Source of the DNA: Algoriphagus terrigena DSM 22685
Lineage (GTDB): Bacteria > Bacteroidota > Bacteroidia > Cytophagales > Cyclobacteriaceae
NCBI RefSeq assembly: GCF_000429445.1
Contig: NZ_AUBW01000003.1
Coordinates: forward strand, 434,001-498,000
DNA: 64,000 nucleotides
Direction of reading: 5' to 3'
The notes under the pieces are model-generated. The model did no database searches and was not told the origin of the DNA. It worked only from the letters and a program-made list of their open reading frames with translations. Of this stretch, positions 23,651-31,786 are shown one piece after another. The translations under genes and the position numbers were made by a program. How positions within the stretch are numbered: position 1 is the first letter of the stretch; every line of letters starts with the position of its first letter.

Positions 23651-23872
23651 TTACGGAAACGCCATCACTGCGACTGTCGCTGTGACGACCGAAAGCAATA
23701 TGCTTATCGCCAGTAGTTTGGAGTAATTTGTCTCCCAATGTTTGTCGTTACCCGCCGGGCTTTGAACCAACTTTTTTACCGGTTTGATCACCAGTTGGAC
23801 TATCGCCAGACAACCCAGAAAGTAAAAACACAAAACAATCAAGAATGTAGCGACGGTTTCCATTATCTCCAT
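23651..23872 (-). CDS. Small two-helix membrane protein
   Basis: The start is taken at 23872 (MEIMETVATFLIVLCFYFLG), with a second ATG nine bases further in as an alternative. The 73-residue product has two hydrophobic segments, about 6-29 (ending AIVQLVI) and about 52-72 (LLAISILLSVVTATVAVMAF), joined by a basic hydrophilic loop. I do not recognise the family. Coding is supported by the clean topology and an uninterrupted frame, but the gene is short and there is no operon partner, so some doubt remains. Confidence 0.55.
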   Translation of the reverse strand: MEIMETVATFLIVLCFYFLGCLAIVQLVIKPVKKLVQSPAGNDKHWETNYSKLLAISILLSVVTATVAVMAFP

Positions 23873-23980
23873 AGCCTCAAATGTAAATCGGGCTCGGCGC
23901 AAGAAAAATAAGAGGCAGCAGACTTAACAATTTGTTAATCTGGTTTTTGTGTCAGGAGAAAAATAGACGCGGTAAGTCAA

Positions 23981-24014
23981 AAAAAAACCGACGCCCCGTA
24001 ACTGGGCGTCGGTT
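23981..24014 (-). terminator. Terminator of the S41 protease gene
   Basis: AACCGACGCCC (23986-23996) and GGGCGTCGGTT (24004-24014) form a perfect 11-bp stem with a 7-base loop. The A run at 23981-23987 becomes the U tract on the minus strand. It starts three bases after the protease stop codon. Confidence 0.93.
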
Positions 24015-24016
24015 GA

Positions 24017-25402
24017 TTATTTGAGGATTGGATTTTCGATCATCACACCGGCTCGGATTTTTTCATCTAAGGTGCTGCCGACATCTTTCCTGTCGAGCTG
24101 CTGGAATCTCGCTCCAGATGGGGTTCCCGTAATTTGAGATACGGCAGTTCTGAGTAGCAGTTCATTCAGGTCACCGAGAGGCTGGAGACGTTCCTGGGAC
24201 TCTTTTACCGGGAGATTTGGAGCAAATCCGCCGGTGTAGTCGCTTTGGTCAAGGCTGTTAAAGCTTTGCGAGACGATCGGCAGTATGCCATAGAGATTCT
24301 CTTCGTTTTCTTCGTCCTCAAAGGCTATTGAGCCTACATTTTTTCCGGTAGTCAGATCACCGATGAGGTAGACGTCCATATATGGCTTCAGTCCGTTGAT
24401 GATCAACTCGGACGCTGAGGCAGTCCGGGTGGAGGTAAGGATATACACCCGATTTCCAGTCAGCGTGTTTCCGAGGTTCTGGGCTTTTGCCAAGAATGTC
24501 GTCTTGACATTGCTGAGTTCGGGTATTTCACTCATCAGGAAATTATTGTATTTGGTCTTGGAGAAAACACTTGTAGCACTCACTCCTGGAGCGATCAGAC
24601 TTGCCAGATTGACTGCTGAGGTCACATATCCTCCGCCGTTGTACCTGAAATCCACGATCAGGTGATCGATCCCTTCTGCTTTGAAATTGCCAAAGATTTG
24701 GTCCACTTCGGTGTCATAAGCGACGCTGTTTTCGCCGGGGCCTGGGGCGAAGAAGTTATAGATTAGGTAGCCGATTTTCTCGCTGTTGACAGTGTAGACA
24801 GTATCGAGGAAGATCGGATTTTCCGCCAATTGTACGGCAGTAAGCGTGACATCCGGTTTTGGAACAAATGTCAAAGCTCCATTGTCATATCTCAAATAGG
24901 AAAGTGTATGTGTCCCACCGATTGCATCCAAAAGTTCCCGGTAGTTGTCCAGTGTCATCACCGTACCGTTGATCTTGGTTACGAAATCGCCACGCTTCAG
25001 ATCGACAGCTGACGCCGGACTGTTCTTCTTGATGTAGGAAATTTCCGCAATCACATTATTGCTTGAAGAGCTTTCCCGATAGAGTGTAAACTCATATCCC
25101 GCATCCAGATTAACCCCATTGAGCGAGTTGATCAGCTCCTGATAGTCCGGATATATAACCGAAAAACGGTCGGTCGGTCGATTGAGAAGCGCTTCGAAAT
25201 AGTCTTCGGGGTCCGAGGTTACAGCGATAGGGGTACCTAGATCGTCCAGCCAGAGATACACCTCATCCATGACGTCCAATATCCAAGTATTGGCAGCCTC
25301 GTTGGAAGATGGATCCACTGTAGGCGCCGGATCTTCTTCCTTGTCACAGGACATGGCAACGATTGCTGCCAGGATAAATAGGAGTGATTTGGCTTGTCTC
25401 AT
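24017..25402 (-). CDS. S41 family (C-terminal processing-like) peptidase, lipoprotein
   Basis: The start at 25402 (MRQAKSLLFILAAIVAMSC) gives a lipoprotein signal with the lipobox Cys at residue 19; a TTG further upstream is less likely. The mature 461-residue protein has an N-terminal helical domain and a PDZ domain (about 105-195, KKNSPASAVDLKRGDFVTKI). The S41 core follows, with VDFRYNGGGYVTSAVNLASL, the nucleophile Ser in STRTASASELIING and the Lys in GDLTTGKNVGS. It is a Ser-Lys protease anchored in the periplasm or outer membrane; the target is unknown. It is transcribed alone. Confidence 0.92.
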   Translation of the reverse strand: MRQAKSLLFILAAIVAMSCDKEEDPAPTVDPSSNEAANTWILDVMDEVYLWLDDLGTPIAVTSDPEDYFEALLNRPTDRFSVIYPDYQELINSLNGVNLDAGYEFTLYRESSSSNNVIAEISYIKKNSPASAVDLKRGDFVTKINGTVMTLDNYRELLDAIGGTHTLSYLRYDNGALTFVPKPDVTLTAVQLAENPIFLDTVYTVNSEKIGYLIYNFFAPGPGENSVAYDTEVDQIFGNFKAEGIDHLIVDFRYNGGGYVTSAVNLASLIAPGVSATSVFSKTKYNNFLMSEIPELSNVKTTFLAKAQNLGNTLTGNRVYILTSTRTASASELIINGLKPYMDVYLIGDLTTGKNVGSIAFEDEENEENLYGILPIVSQSFNSLDQSDYTGGFAPNLPVKESQERLQPLGDLNELLLRTAVSQITGTPSGARFQQLDRKDVGSTLDEKIRAGVMIENPILK

Positions 25403-25465
25403 GGTTAGTTGTTTGGTTTTAAGCAACAGGACTGTGATTACTTTTTCTGTATATCGTCCGAAGCG

Positions 25466-26176
25466 TTAGAAGGCCGAACCAAAAGACACATCGTGAAGCT
25501 GACTGTCCAGAAGTTTTCCTTTTTCACATTTCAAAACACGGTAGGGGAACTTACGAAGTAATTCATGGTTATGGGTTGCCATCAGGATGGCAGTTCCTTT
25601 TTTATTGATTTCCTGAAAGAGTTTGAAGATCCCATCCGCCACATCCGGATCAAGGTTCCCCGTCGGTTCATCTGCCAGCAGGATAGAGGGTTCATTGAGC
25701 AAAGCCCGGGCGATGACCACGCGTTGTTGTTCGCCACCTGATAGTTGATGGGGCATTTTCTGTAGCGAATCGGTCAAGCCGACTTGGATCAGTACCTCGC
25801 TGATCCGGTCTTTGATTTTGACGGGATCCGTCCATCCGGTCGCTTTGAGGACGAAGGAGAGGTTTTCGCGGATCGTCCGGTCACTGAAGAGCTGGAAATC
25901 CTGAAAGATGATTCCGATTTTTCTCCGGAGATAGGGGACTTCACTGTTTTTCAACTTTGTCAGAGAGTAGCCCACAATCTCTCCAAAGCCTGCCTGAAGC
26001 GGGAGATCTGCATAGAGTGTCTTGAGAAGGGAGCTTTTGCCGCTTCCTGTCCTGCCGATGAGAAACACAAATTCATGCTGCTCAACCGAAAAGTTGATAT
26101 CGGAGAGGACGGGATTTTCTCCCTGAAATATAGTGGCTTGAGTGACCTGGAGCACAGGTTTAGTACTGAAATCCAT
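25466..26176 (-). CDS. ftsE: Cell division ATP-binding protein FtsE
   Basis: The 236-residue ABC ATPase has Walker A ([16 protein letters not shown]), the Q-loop ([20 protein letters not shown]), the signature [18 protein letters not shown], Walker B ([14 protein letters not shown]) and the H-loop (MATHNHELL). The [18 protein letters not shown] segment and the small size fit FtsE, which with FtsX controls septal peptidoglycan hydrolases. LolD is the main alternative. FtsX is not adjacent. A 67-codon gene ends three bases before this start and is surely co-transcribed. Confidence 0.85.
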   Translation of the reverse strand: MDFSTKPVLQVTQATIFQGENPVLSDINFSVEQHEFVFLIGRTGSGKSSLLKTLYADLPLQAGFGEIVGYSLTKLKNSEVPYLRRKIGIIFQDFQLFSDRTIRENLSFVLKATGWTDPVKIKDRISEVLIQVGLTDSLQKMPHQLSGGEQQRVVIARALLNEPSILLADEPTGNLDPDVADGIFKLFQEINKKGTAILMATHNHELLRKFPYRVLKCEKGKLLDSQLHDVSFGSAF

Positions 26177-26179
26177 GCG

Positions 26180-26383
26180 TTAGAGTTCTAATTTTTGAAG
26201 TTTTCCAAAGGGAAGGTTCTTGATCACTTCCTCCAGCTGCGGTTCCTTGCCTCCCAATCCAAATTTCTCAATGCTTTTGAGTGGTCGGTCCGCACGGAAG
26301 TACGCCACCAAAACGAAATTTTCATCTCGGATCTGGATGTAATCGGGGATTTTTGCTTTTCCTTTTACCTTGATAATATACAT
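26180..26383 (-). CDS. Small conserved-looking protein coupled to ftsE
   Basis: This 67-residue basic protein (MYIIKVKGKAKIPDYIQIRD) is unrecognised. It looks like a compact beta fold with a conserved-looking GGKEPQLEEVIKNLPFG end and no membrane segment. It begins downstream of the terminator of the aldolase gene and stops three bases before ftsE, so the two form one unit. Its steady spacing with ftsE suggests a shared role in envelope or division, which is only an inference. Confidence 0.7.
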   Translation of the reverse strand: MYIIKVKGKAKIPDYIQIRDENFVLVAYFRADRPLKSIEKFGLGGKEPQLEEVIKNLPFGKLQKLEL

Positions 26384-26392
26384 GGGGTGAAA

Positions 26393-26433
26393 TTAAAAAA
26401 AAAAGAGGCTGTATCTTTTAAGAAACAGCCTCT
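26393..26433 (-). terminator. Terminator of the transaldolase-family gene
   Basis: AGAGGCTGT (26404-26412) and ACAGCCTCT (26425-26433) form a perfect 9-bp stem. The A run at 26395-26404 provides the minus-strand U tract. It lies eight bases beyond the stop at 26442. Confidence 0.88.
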
Positions 26434-26441
26434 CTTGAGTT

Positions 26442-27101
26442 TTATTTTCCGGCCGCCTTCGCGTGATCAGCCAGAAACTGTGCCAGGCCCGAATCGGTCA
26501 GCGGATGCTTGAGCAATCCAGTGATGACTTTGAGTGGACAGGTGACGACATCCGCGCCGAGTTCGGCACATTTGATTAAGTGCATGGTGTGGCGCACAGA
26601 CGCCGCTAGGATTTCTGTTTCAAAACCGTAATTCTGATAGATGTGGGCGATCTGAGCGATCAGTTCCAATCCATCGTAGGAGATATCGTCCAGTCTGCCG
26701 ATGAAGGGAGAAAGGTAGGAGGCGCCGGCTTTTGCTGCCAGGATCGCTTGACCTGCAGAGAATACCAGTGTACAGTTGGTTCGGATTCCTTCGCTGTGGA
26801 AGTATTTGATTGCTTTGATGCCGTCCTTGATCATCGGGATTTTCACGACGATCTTGTCGTCGATCTTCGCAAGGATCTTGCCTTCGCGGATCATTCCGTC
26901 GTAGTCTGTGGAGATCACTTCAGCACTTACTTTGTCATCCACGATGTCGCAGATGGCCTTGTAATGTGCCATTACGTTGTCGTCGCCACTGATGCCTTCT
27001 TTGGCCATCAGGGAAGGATTGGTAGTCACGCCGTCCAAAACGCCCAAATCGTAGGCTTCACGGATTTCGTTCAGATTGGCAGTGTCAATAAAGAATTTCA
27101 T
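26442..27101 (-). CDS. fsa: Fructose-6-phosphate aldolase / transaldolase-like (TalC/FSA)
   Basis: The 219-residue protein is a short transaldolase-family TIM barrel. It begins [17 protein letters not shown], has the [14 protein letters not shown] motif, the Schiff-base Lys in [12 protein letters not shown], and [14 protein letters not shown] with ILAASVRH towards the C-terminus. Members either cleave fructose-6-phosphate to dihydroxyacetone and glyceraldehyde-3-phosphate or act as transaldolases in the pentose phosphate pathway; the sequence alone does not separate them. The unusually frequent reading of this group as transaldolase in Bacteroidota makes that role equally possible. Confidence 0.88.
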   Translation of the reverse strand: MKFFIDTANLNEIREAYDLGVLDGVTTNPSLMAKEGISGDDNVMAHYKAICDIVDDKVSAEVISTDYDGMIREGKILAKIDDKIVVKIPMIKDGIKAIKYFHSEGIRTNCTLVFSAGQAILAAKAGASYLSPFIGRLDDISYDGLELIAQIAHIYQNYGFETEILAASVRHTMHLIKCAELGADVVTCPLKVITGLLKHPLTDSGLAQFLADHAKAAGK

Positions 27102-27234
27102 GAGATAGGTTTTTTGTTAAGACTTATTCGAGGTCTTAGGTTGAGATTGATTTATAATAGGCTAACGGACAAAGTTAGAAGATAAATCAGGATTAGGAAT
27201 TCCTAAAAGTGGTGGATTTGGAAAATTTAGGGCA

Positions 27235-27322
27235 AAAAAGAAGCGGCATCGCACCGCTACAACCGCCTACCCTTGCTTCCTTCCGGACCTGGGGGATTTA
27301 GCAGGAGCTGGTCGTGCCGCTA
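27235..27322 (-). ncRNA. ffs: Small bacterial SRP RNA (4.5S-type)
   Basis: On the minus strand the transcript contains the universal domain IV core CAGGTCCGGAAGGAAGCA, with the GGAA tetraloop and the asymmetric internal loop. The ends AGCGGCA and TGCCGCT pair to close the hairpin, and a T run at 27239-27234 ends transcription. The length is about 88 nt. It binds Ffh in co-translational membrane targeting. Ends are placed from the closing stem, the promoter and the T tract. Confidence 0.95.
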
Positions 27323-27327
27323 GGTCA

Positions 27328-27357
27328 CAAAGGTAAAGTAATTTTCACTGCATCCAA
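27328..27357 (-). promoter_or_regulatory. Promoter of the SRP RNA gene
   Basis: On the minus strand TTG (27357-27355) is followed after 19 bases by TACCTTTG (27335-27328), a full match to TAnnTTTG. It lies immediately upstream of the predicted RNA 5' end. Because the RNA end is known independently from its closing stem, this gives a local reference for promoter geometry in this genome. Confidence 0.75.
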
Positions 27358-27459
27358 CGGCGTCTACCCAATTTGATCCTATGCCTCAGAAAATCAACCG
27401 GTAAATTTTTATCTTAGGACACCTAATGAGTTTATCTTCCCTCACCCAAATCAGAATCT

Positions 27460-29100
27460 ATGAATAGCGCACGAATCGCCACCTTAATGGCTTTGGCATG
27501 TCTTTCGGCTTGTCAGGCACCACAGAAGCCACCTTACACATTTCAGGTCGCGGACATCGAACCCAACCTGATCACCTTGTCATCGGATGAGTTTATGGGC
27601 CGGATGCCTTTTACCGAGGGGGAAAAGATTACCACAGATTTTTTGGAGACAGAATTCAAAAAGTTGGGCCTTGAGCCTGGCAATGGCGATTCTTATTTTC
27701 AGGACGTCCCGATGGTGTCGATATCCTGCAATCCGGCGGAGACGATGGAGTTCAAAAGCAAGAGCGGAAGTCTGTCCATCGAAGGGCTCAAAGATTTCGT
27801 GGTCTGGACGCAGCGGACGGACAGTCTGGTGGAGGTGAAAGACGCCGAAGTCGTATTTGCCGGATTTGGTATCGTAGCGCCCGAATATGGTTGGAATGAC
27901 TATAAAAATATCGACGTCAAAGGCAAGATCGTCGTTGTCCTGGTCAACGATCCTGGATTTGGAACGGAAGATGCGTCGCTTTTCAAAGGAAATACGATGA
28001 CTTACTACGGACGATGGACTTACAAATACGAGGAAGCCGCTCGACAGGGAGCGCTGGGCTGTCTGATCGTGCATAACACCATTCCGGCAGGATATGGATT
28101 TAATGTGATCCAAAACAGTTGGAAGGCATCCAAGCTTTACCTGGACGACCGGGGAAAAGAGCCGTACAAGCTGGGATTTGAAGGCTGGATCACGCTGCCG
28201 ACAGCCAAGAAGCTGTTTGAAATGGGTGGGATGAACGACTCTGAGATGCTAGCGAAAGCTAGAAAGGCAGATTTCGAACCAGTTTCTATGGAGATCTTCG
28301 CTTCGGGATCCATCCAGGTGGAAGCAACATACAACGTCTCCAAAAATGTAGTGGCCAAGGTGACTGGAAAAACCCGACCGGATGAGTACTTGGTCTATTC
28401 AGCACATTGGGATCACTTCGGGATTGGCAAACCGGATGAAACGGGCGACAGCATCTATAACGGCGCACTGGACAATGCTTCCGGCACAGCGGCGTTAATC
28501 GCTTTGGCAAAAGCCTTCAAGACCGATCCACAGCCAGAGAGAACTGTGGTTTTCCTTGCTGTCACGGCCGAAGAGCAGGGGCTCTGGGGCTCGGCTTACT
28601 ACGCGCAAAACCCGATTTACCCAAAGGAGAAAACCGTCGCGAACATCAATATGGATGGAATCAATCCTTACGGTAAGATGAAAGATGTCTCGATCATCGG
28701 TGCGGGTCAATCCGAAATGGAGGATTTGCTCAATGTGGAGCTCGAAAAACTGGGTCGCTACAGCGCTCCGGAACCCAATCCCGTAGCGGGATATTATTTC
28801 CGCTCAGATCACTTCAATTTTGCTAAAATCGGAATTCCTGCCTTGTATTTTGGGACTGGAATTGACCATTTTGAAAAAGGTAAAGAATACGGAAAACAAC
28901 TCCAGGAGGACTATACGGCCAACTACTACCACAAACCTAACGAGGAGTATGACCCAGCCCGCTGGAACTTGGACGGAGCAGTGGACGATGTGCAGCTCCT
29001 CTATAATGTGGGAAAAAGTCTCGCCAATTCGGACAAATGGCCGGCATGGAAGCAGACATCGGAATTTAAATCGGTACGGGACAGCTATATGAAAAAATAA
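27460..29100 (+). CDS. M28 family metallopeptidase with PA domain, lipoprotein
   Basis: The 546-residue protein has a lipoprotein signal (LMALACLSAC, Cys at about residue 18). A protease-associated (PA) domain lies at about 110-220, and a C-terminal M28 zinc aminopeptidase domain at about 290-520. The two-zinc site is visible in SAHWDHFGIG, NGALDNASGTAAL, LAVTAEEQGLWGS, NINMDGINPYG and YYFRSDHFNF. It is likely an exported aminopeptidase that releases amino acids from peptides in the periplasm or at the cell surface. It is a single-gene unit with a strong terminator directly after the stop. Confidence 0.92.
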   Translation: MNSARIATLMALACLSACQAPQKPPYTFQVADIEPNLITLSSDEFMGRMPFTEGEKITTDFLETEFKKLGLEPGNGDSYFQDVPMVSISCNPAETMEFKSKSGSLSIEGLKDFVVWTQRTDSLVEVKDAEVVFAGFGIVAPEYGWNDYKNIDVKGKIVVVLVNDPGFGTEDASLFKGNTMTYYGRWTYKYEEAARQGALGCLIVHNTIPAGYGFNVIQNSWKASKLYLDDRGKEPYKLGFEGWITLPTAKKLFEMGGMNDSEMLAKARKADFEPVSMEIFASGSIQVEATYNVSKNVVAKVTGKTRPDEYLVYSAHWDHFGIGKPDETGDSIYNGALDNASGTAALIALAKAFKTDPQPERTVVFLAVTAEEQGLWGSAYYAQNPIYPKEKTVANINMDGINPYGKMKDVSIIGAGQSEMEDLLNVELEKLGRYSAPEPNPVAGYYFRSDHFNFAKIGIPALYFGTGIDHFEKGKEYGKQLQEDYTANYYHKPNEEYDPARWNLDGAVDDVQLLYNVGKSLANSDKWPAWKQTSEFKSVRDSYMKK

Positions 29101-29139
29101 AAACAGAGAGCCGGATCGATAAGATTCGGCTCTCTGTTT
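29101..29139. terminator. Bidirectional terminator
   Basis: AAACAGAGAGCCG (29101-29113) and CGGCTCTCTGTTT (29127-29139) form a perfect 13-bp stem with a 13-base loop, followed by further Ts. It begins directly after the M28 peptidase stop and ends just before the stop of the convergent pentapeptide gene. Confidence 0.93.
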
Positions 29140-29140
29140 T

Positions 29141-29701
29141 TCAACCCACTTTTATGCCCCATTTTCCCAACAGCCCCGGCAAACCGTCCAGATCAAATCT
29201 CGCTCCCTTGATCTTGTTTCGTTCCGGGTCGATGCGGTAGTTGACCGCTTCCCGGAAGTCGGCTTTTTCCACAATCGTCTGGTCAAAAACTGCTCCGCTG
29301 AGCTCAGAACCCATAAAGTTTGCGCCACTCAGATCAGTCTCTGAAAAGTCCACCTCCAGCATTCTGCAATTGTTGAAGATGGATTTTTTAAGCTTGAGGT
29401 TGAAAAAGTTACAGTAGTCAAGTTGGCAGCCTTGGAAGTTGAATTCCAAGAGAAAAGGATTCGCGCCGTTGAAATGTACACCGAGGATTTTGCAGGTTTC
29501 GAATCGGACGGTTTGAAAGGAAACCCCGGTCACCTTGGCGTTGCTCAGATCACAGTTTTTGAACGAGCAGTTTTCGAAGCTTGATCCGTGAAAATTCAGA
29601 TTGGAAAAGTTGCAGCCGACAAAGTGGCATGCATCGTATTCACCGATTTCGAAATCAGCAGGTTGAAGATTTTGGAAGGTTTGGTTGGCGGAGAAGGGCA
29701 T
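29141..29701 (-). CDS. Pentapeptide repeat protein (Qnr-like architecture)
   Basis: The 186-residue protein is built almost entirely of A(D/N)LXX-type pentapeptides, for example FHGSSFENCSFKNCDLSNAK and VDFSETDLSGANFMGSELSG, which form a right-handed quadrilateral beta-helix. It ends with LDGLPGLLGKWGIKVG, a C-terminal helix like the dimerisation end of Qnr/MfpA proteins. Qnr proteins mimic DNA and protect gyrase from quinolones; whether this one does so is not shown. It is a single gene convergent with the M28 peptidase. Confidence 0.9.
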   Translation of the reverse strand: MPFSANQTFQNLQPADFEIGEYDACHFVGCNFSNLNFHGSSFENCSFKNCDLSNAKVTGVSFQTVRFETCKILGVHFNGANPFLLEFNFQGCQLDYCNFFNLKLKKSIFNNCRMLEVDFSETDLSGANFMGSELSGAVFDQTIVEKADFREAVNYRIDPERNKIKGARFDLDGLPGLLGKWGIKVG

Positions 29702-29796
29702 GGATTAAGAATAGAACTTGAAAATTAAAAGCTTTGGACCTTTGCGGTTTTGACGGCAAAAGTTTTCATTGATTTCGTACCTCAAAGATCGCAATT

Positions 29797-30606
29797 CTAA
29801 AGGCCTGCCAAATCCCACTTTTGGATGGTTTCTTTGATCAGGTTTGCGACTTTGTTATTCACTTTTTCGAAATATTCCTTCGCTTGTTTTTCGTCAAAGT
29901 TGGGGTAGCCCTGACCTTCTTGGTAGAGTCCGATTGAGGAAGGAAACGGTACCGCTGACCAAGTGCCTGCCTTTGGGTAAGCCGTCACCTGATCGGGATT
30001 GTATCGTTCCTTGTGGACCAAGGTTGGATCAATTGCCTGGATGTAGGCGGTTTCATTGAGCCCGGCATGCCCGCCGTCTTCCTTGAATACTTCCAGAGTC
30101 ACGTCAGAGGCATAAGACCACCAGTTGATGACCAGCGTGCGGACGCCCATTTCATTAGCGACGTCGGATGCGACTTTTTGCAAAACAGCCGTCTGGCCAC
30201 CGCCGTGGCCGTTAAGGATGATGATGTTTTTGAATTTGTTTTTTGCCAAACCCTTCATAATATCCCTGATAAATAGCGCGTATGCTTCCTCGGAGATCTG
30301 AAATGCGCCGGGGTAGGCCGCCATTGATCCCGTGATTCCGTAGTTGAGCGTGGGTGCGATCATCGCGTTCAACTCTTCGGCGATGGTCCTCGCCATGGCT
30401 GTCGGGGCGGTGTTGTCTGCGCCGTTGTTGATGACACCATGCGGTTCCAGGGTGCCGGTAGGCAGGAGGACGGTAGTGATCTTTGCCGGTACCAACTCCG
30501 CGAACTCCATCCAGTTGATGCGATCCATTTCGCGGGTGGAAGGCGATTGCGCCAGAGTCGAAATCGAAACAAGCACGAAAATCAGGAAGGAAATCGATTT
30601 TTTCAT
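29797..30606 (-). CDS. Creatininase family amidohydrolase, exported
   Basis: The 269-residue protein begins with a signal peptide (ISFLIFVLVSISTLAQ). The creatininase metal ligands can be read in TGTLEPHGVINNGADN, IIILNGHGGGQTAV and GGHAGLNETAYIQAI. The family includes creatininase, mycofactocin-maturation peptidase MftE and other amide hydrolases, so the substrate is open. An exported form is unusual compared with the cytosolic creatininases. The neighbours (ROK kinase, sulfatase, ROK repressor) hint at saccharide use, but the genes are not in one operon. Confidence 0.87.
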   Translation of the reverse strand: MKKSISFLIFVLVSISTLAQSPSTREMDRINWMEFAELVPAKITTVLLPTGTLEPHGVINNGADNTAPTAMARTIAEELNAMIAPTLNYGITGSMAAYPGAFQISEEAYALFIRDIMKGLAKNKFKNIIILNGHGGGQTAVLQKVASDVANEMGVRTLVINWWSYASDVTLEVFKEDGGHAGLNETAYIQAIDPTLVHKERYNPDQVTAYPKAGTWSAVPFPSSIGLYQEGQGYPNFDEKQAKEYFEKVNNKVANLIKETIQKWDLAGL

Positions 30607-30864
30607 TGGGTCTGAGCTTTCCCGGAAAAGTACGGCTTTTCAGCAAAAAGCTACTCGCCGCTGAAGGAAGAGATTCCTGCTTCGAAGTCCACTGTTTCCC
30701 TTTTTGCGAAATCTAGCCCGCTCTTTGACTTGGTTGATTTTCCGAAGGTCAGATGGGTCTAACTAGCCGGTCGGGTTTTTTATTTTGTCCCAATATTTTC
30801 AAATTCACAGCCCTAAGCGGTCGTATAGAGAACCAAAAGGGCCGACGAAACTGAAAGCGAAAGT

Positions 30865-31746
30865 ATGACCACAATTGGATTGGATATCGGAGGCTCGCAT
30901 ATCTCTGTAGCACAAGTAGTTTGGGATGGGAGTCAAGCCAAAATCAATGCGTTTCATGAAGCTGACGTGGATACACATCGGTCTGCGGAGGAAATCATTG
31001 CCGACTGGACGGACTTGATCCGCAAATCAGCCCGATCGCAGCCTGACATTCAGCTCGGGATCGCCATGCCCGGACCATACGATTATCCCAATGGAATTTC
31101 GCTGATCAAAGACCAGGGGAAGATGAAGTCGCTGTATGGTCTCTCTGTGAAAAATCTTCTGGCGGAAAAGCTGCAGATCGATCCGGTGCAAATCGTCTTC
31201 ACCAACGATGCAGAAGCCTTTCTTTTAGGAGAAAGCTTGGCCGGCGCTGGACGGGGATTTAAGAATTCTATTGGATTGACGCTTGGTACAGGGCTGGGTT
31301 CGGCGTTTAAAATGGGCGATACTGTCAACGATGCTAAGCTGTGGACCGCACCGTTCAGAGATGGAATAGCGGAGGATTACCTGGGAACCGGGTGGATCAG
31401 GCGCGCGGCAGAAGAGAAGCTTGGGCTGGAGATCTCCGGCTTGAAGGATCTGCTTTCGGGAGATTTTGATTCTGAGGCTGTCGAGGAGATTTTGGCTGAG
31501 TTTGGAACAACCCTGGGTGAGTTTTTGTCCCCTTATATTATCCAGATGAATTGTCAAGGAGTGGTGATTGGAGGAAAGATCGCCAGAGCAGCGAATCGTT
31601 TTTTGCCCTACACCCATGCCTATTTGGAGTCGGTGGGAAATCCAATTCAGATACGAATTTCAGAATTGGAGGAGAAAGCAGCCATGATAGGAGCCTGTCA
31701 TCCTTTTCTGGCTGCAAAAATCGTCGACCGGGAACCGCTTTTTTAA
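30865..31746 (+). CDS. ROK family sugar kinase lacking the zinc motif
   Basis: The 293-residue protein has the ROK/ASKHA nucleotide-binding elements: phosphate-1 MTTIGLDIGGSHISVAQV, the catalytic Asp in VFTNDAEAFLLGE, phosphate-2 GLTLGTGLGSAF, and the late GVVIGGKIARAA. Where ROK proteins normally carry G-H-x-x and the zinc motif C-x-C-G-x-x-G-C, this protein has WTAPFRDGIAEDYLGTGWIR, with no cysteine cluster. It therefore belongs to an atypical branch that may phosphorylate a sugar or related compound. It has no N-terminal helix-turn-helix and is not a repressor. Confidence 0.85.
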   Translation: MTTIGLDIGGSHISVAQVVWDGSQAKINAFHEADVDTHRSAEEIIADWTDLIRKSARSQPDIQLGIAMPGPYDYPNGISLIKDQGKMKSLYGLSVKNLLAEKLQIDPVQIVFTNDAEAFLLGESLAGAGRGFKNSIGLTLGTGLGSAFKMGDTVNDAKLWTAPFRDGIAEDYLGTGWIRRAAEEKLGLEISGLKDLLSGDFDSEAVEEILAEFGTTLGEFLSPYIIQMNCQGVVIGGKIARAANRFLPYTHAYLESVGNPIQIRISELEEKAAMIGACHPFLAAKIVDREPLF

Positions 31747-31786
31747 ATTGAATTTGCTCAAAATCTTCGGTTCACCTAAGCTTCGT

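Noticed and set aside
26643..27185. 180-codon ORF opposite the transaldolase-family gene
   Set aside because: Shadow reading frame; the aldolase on the other strand is unambiguous.
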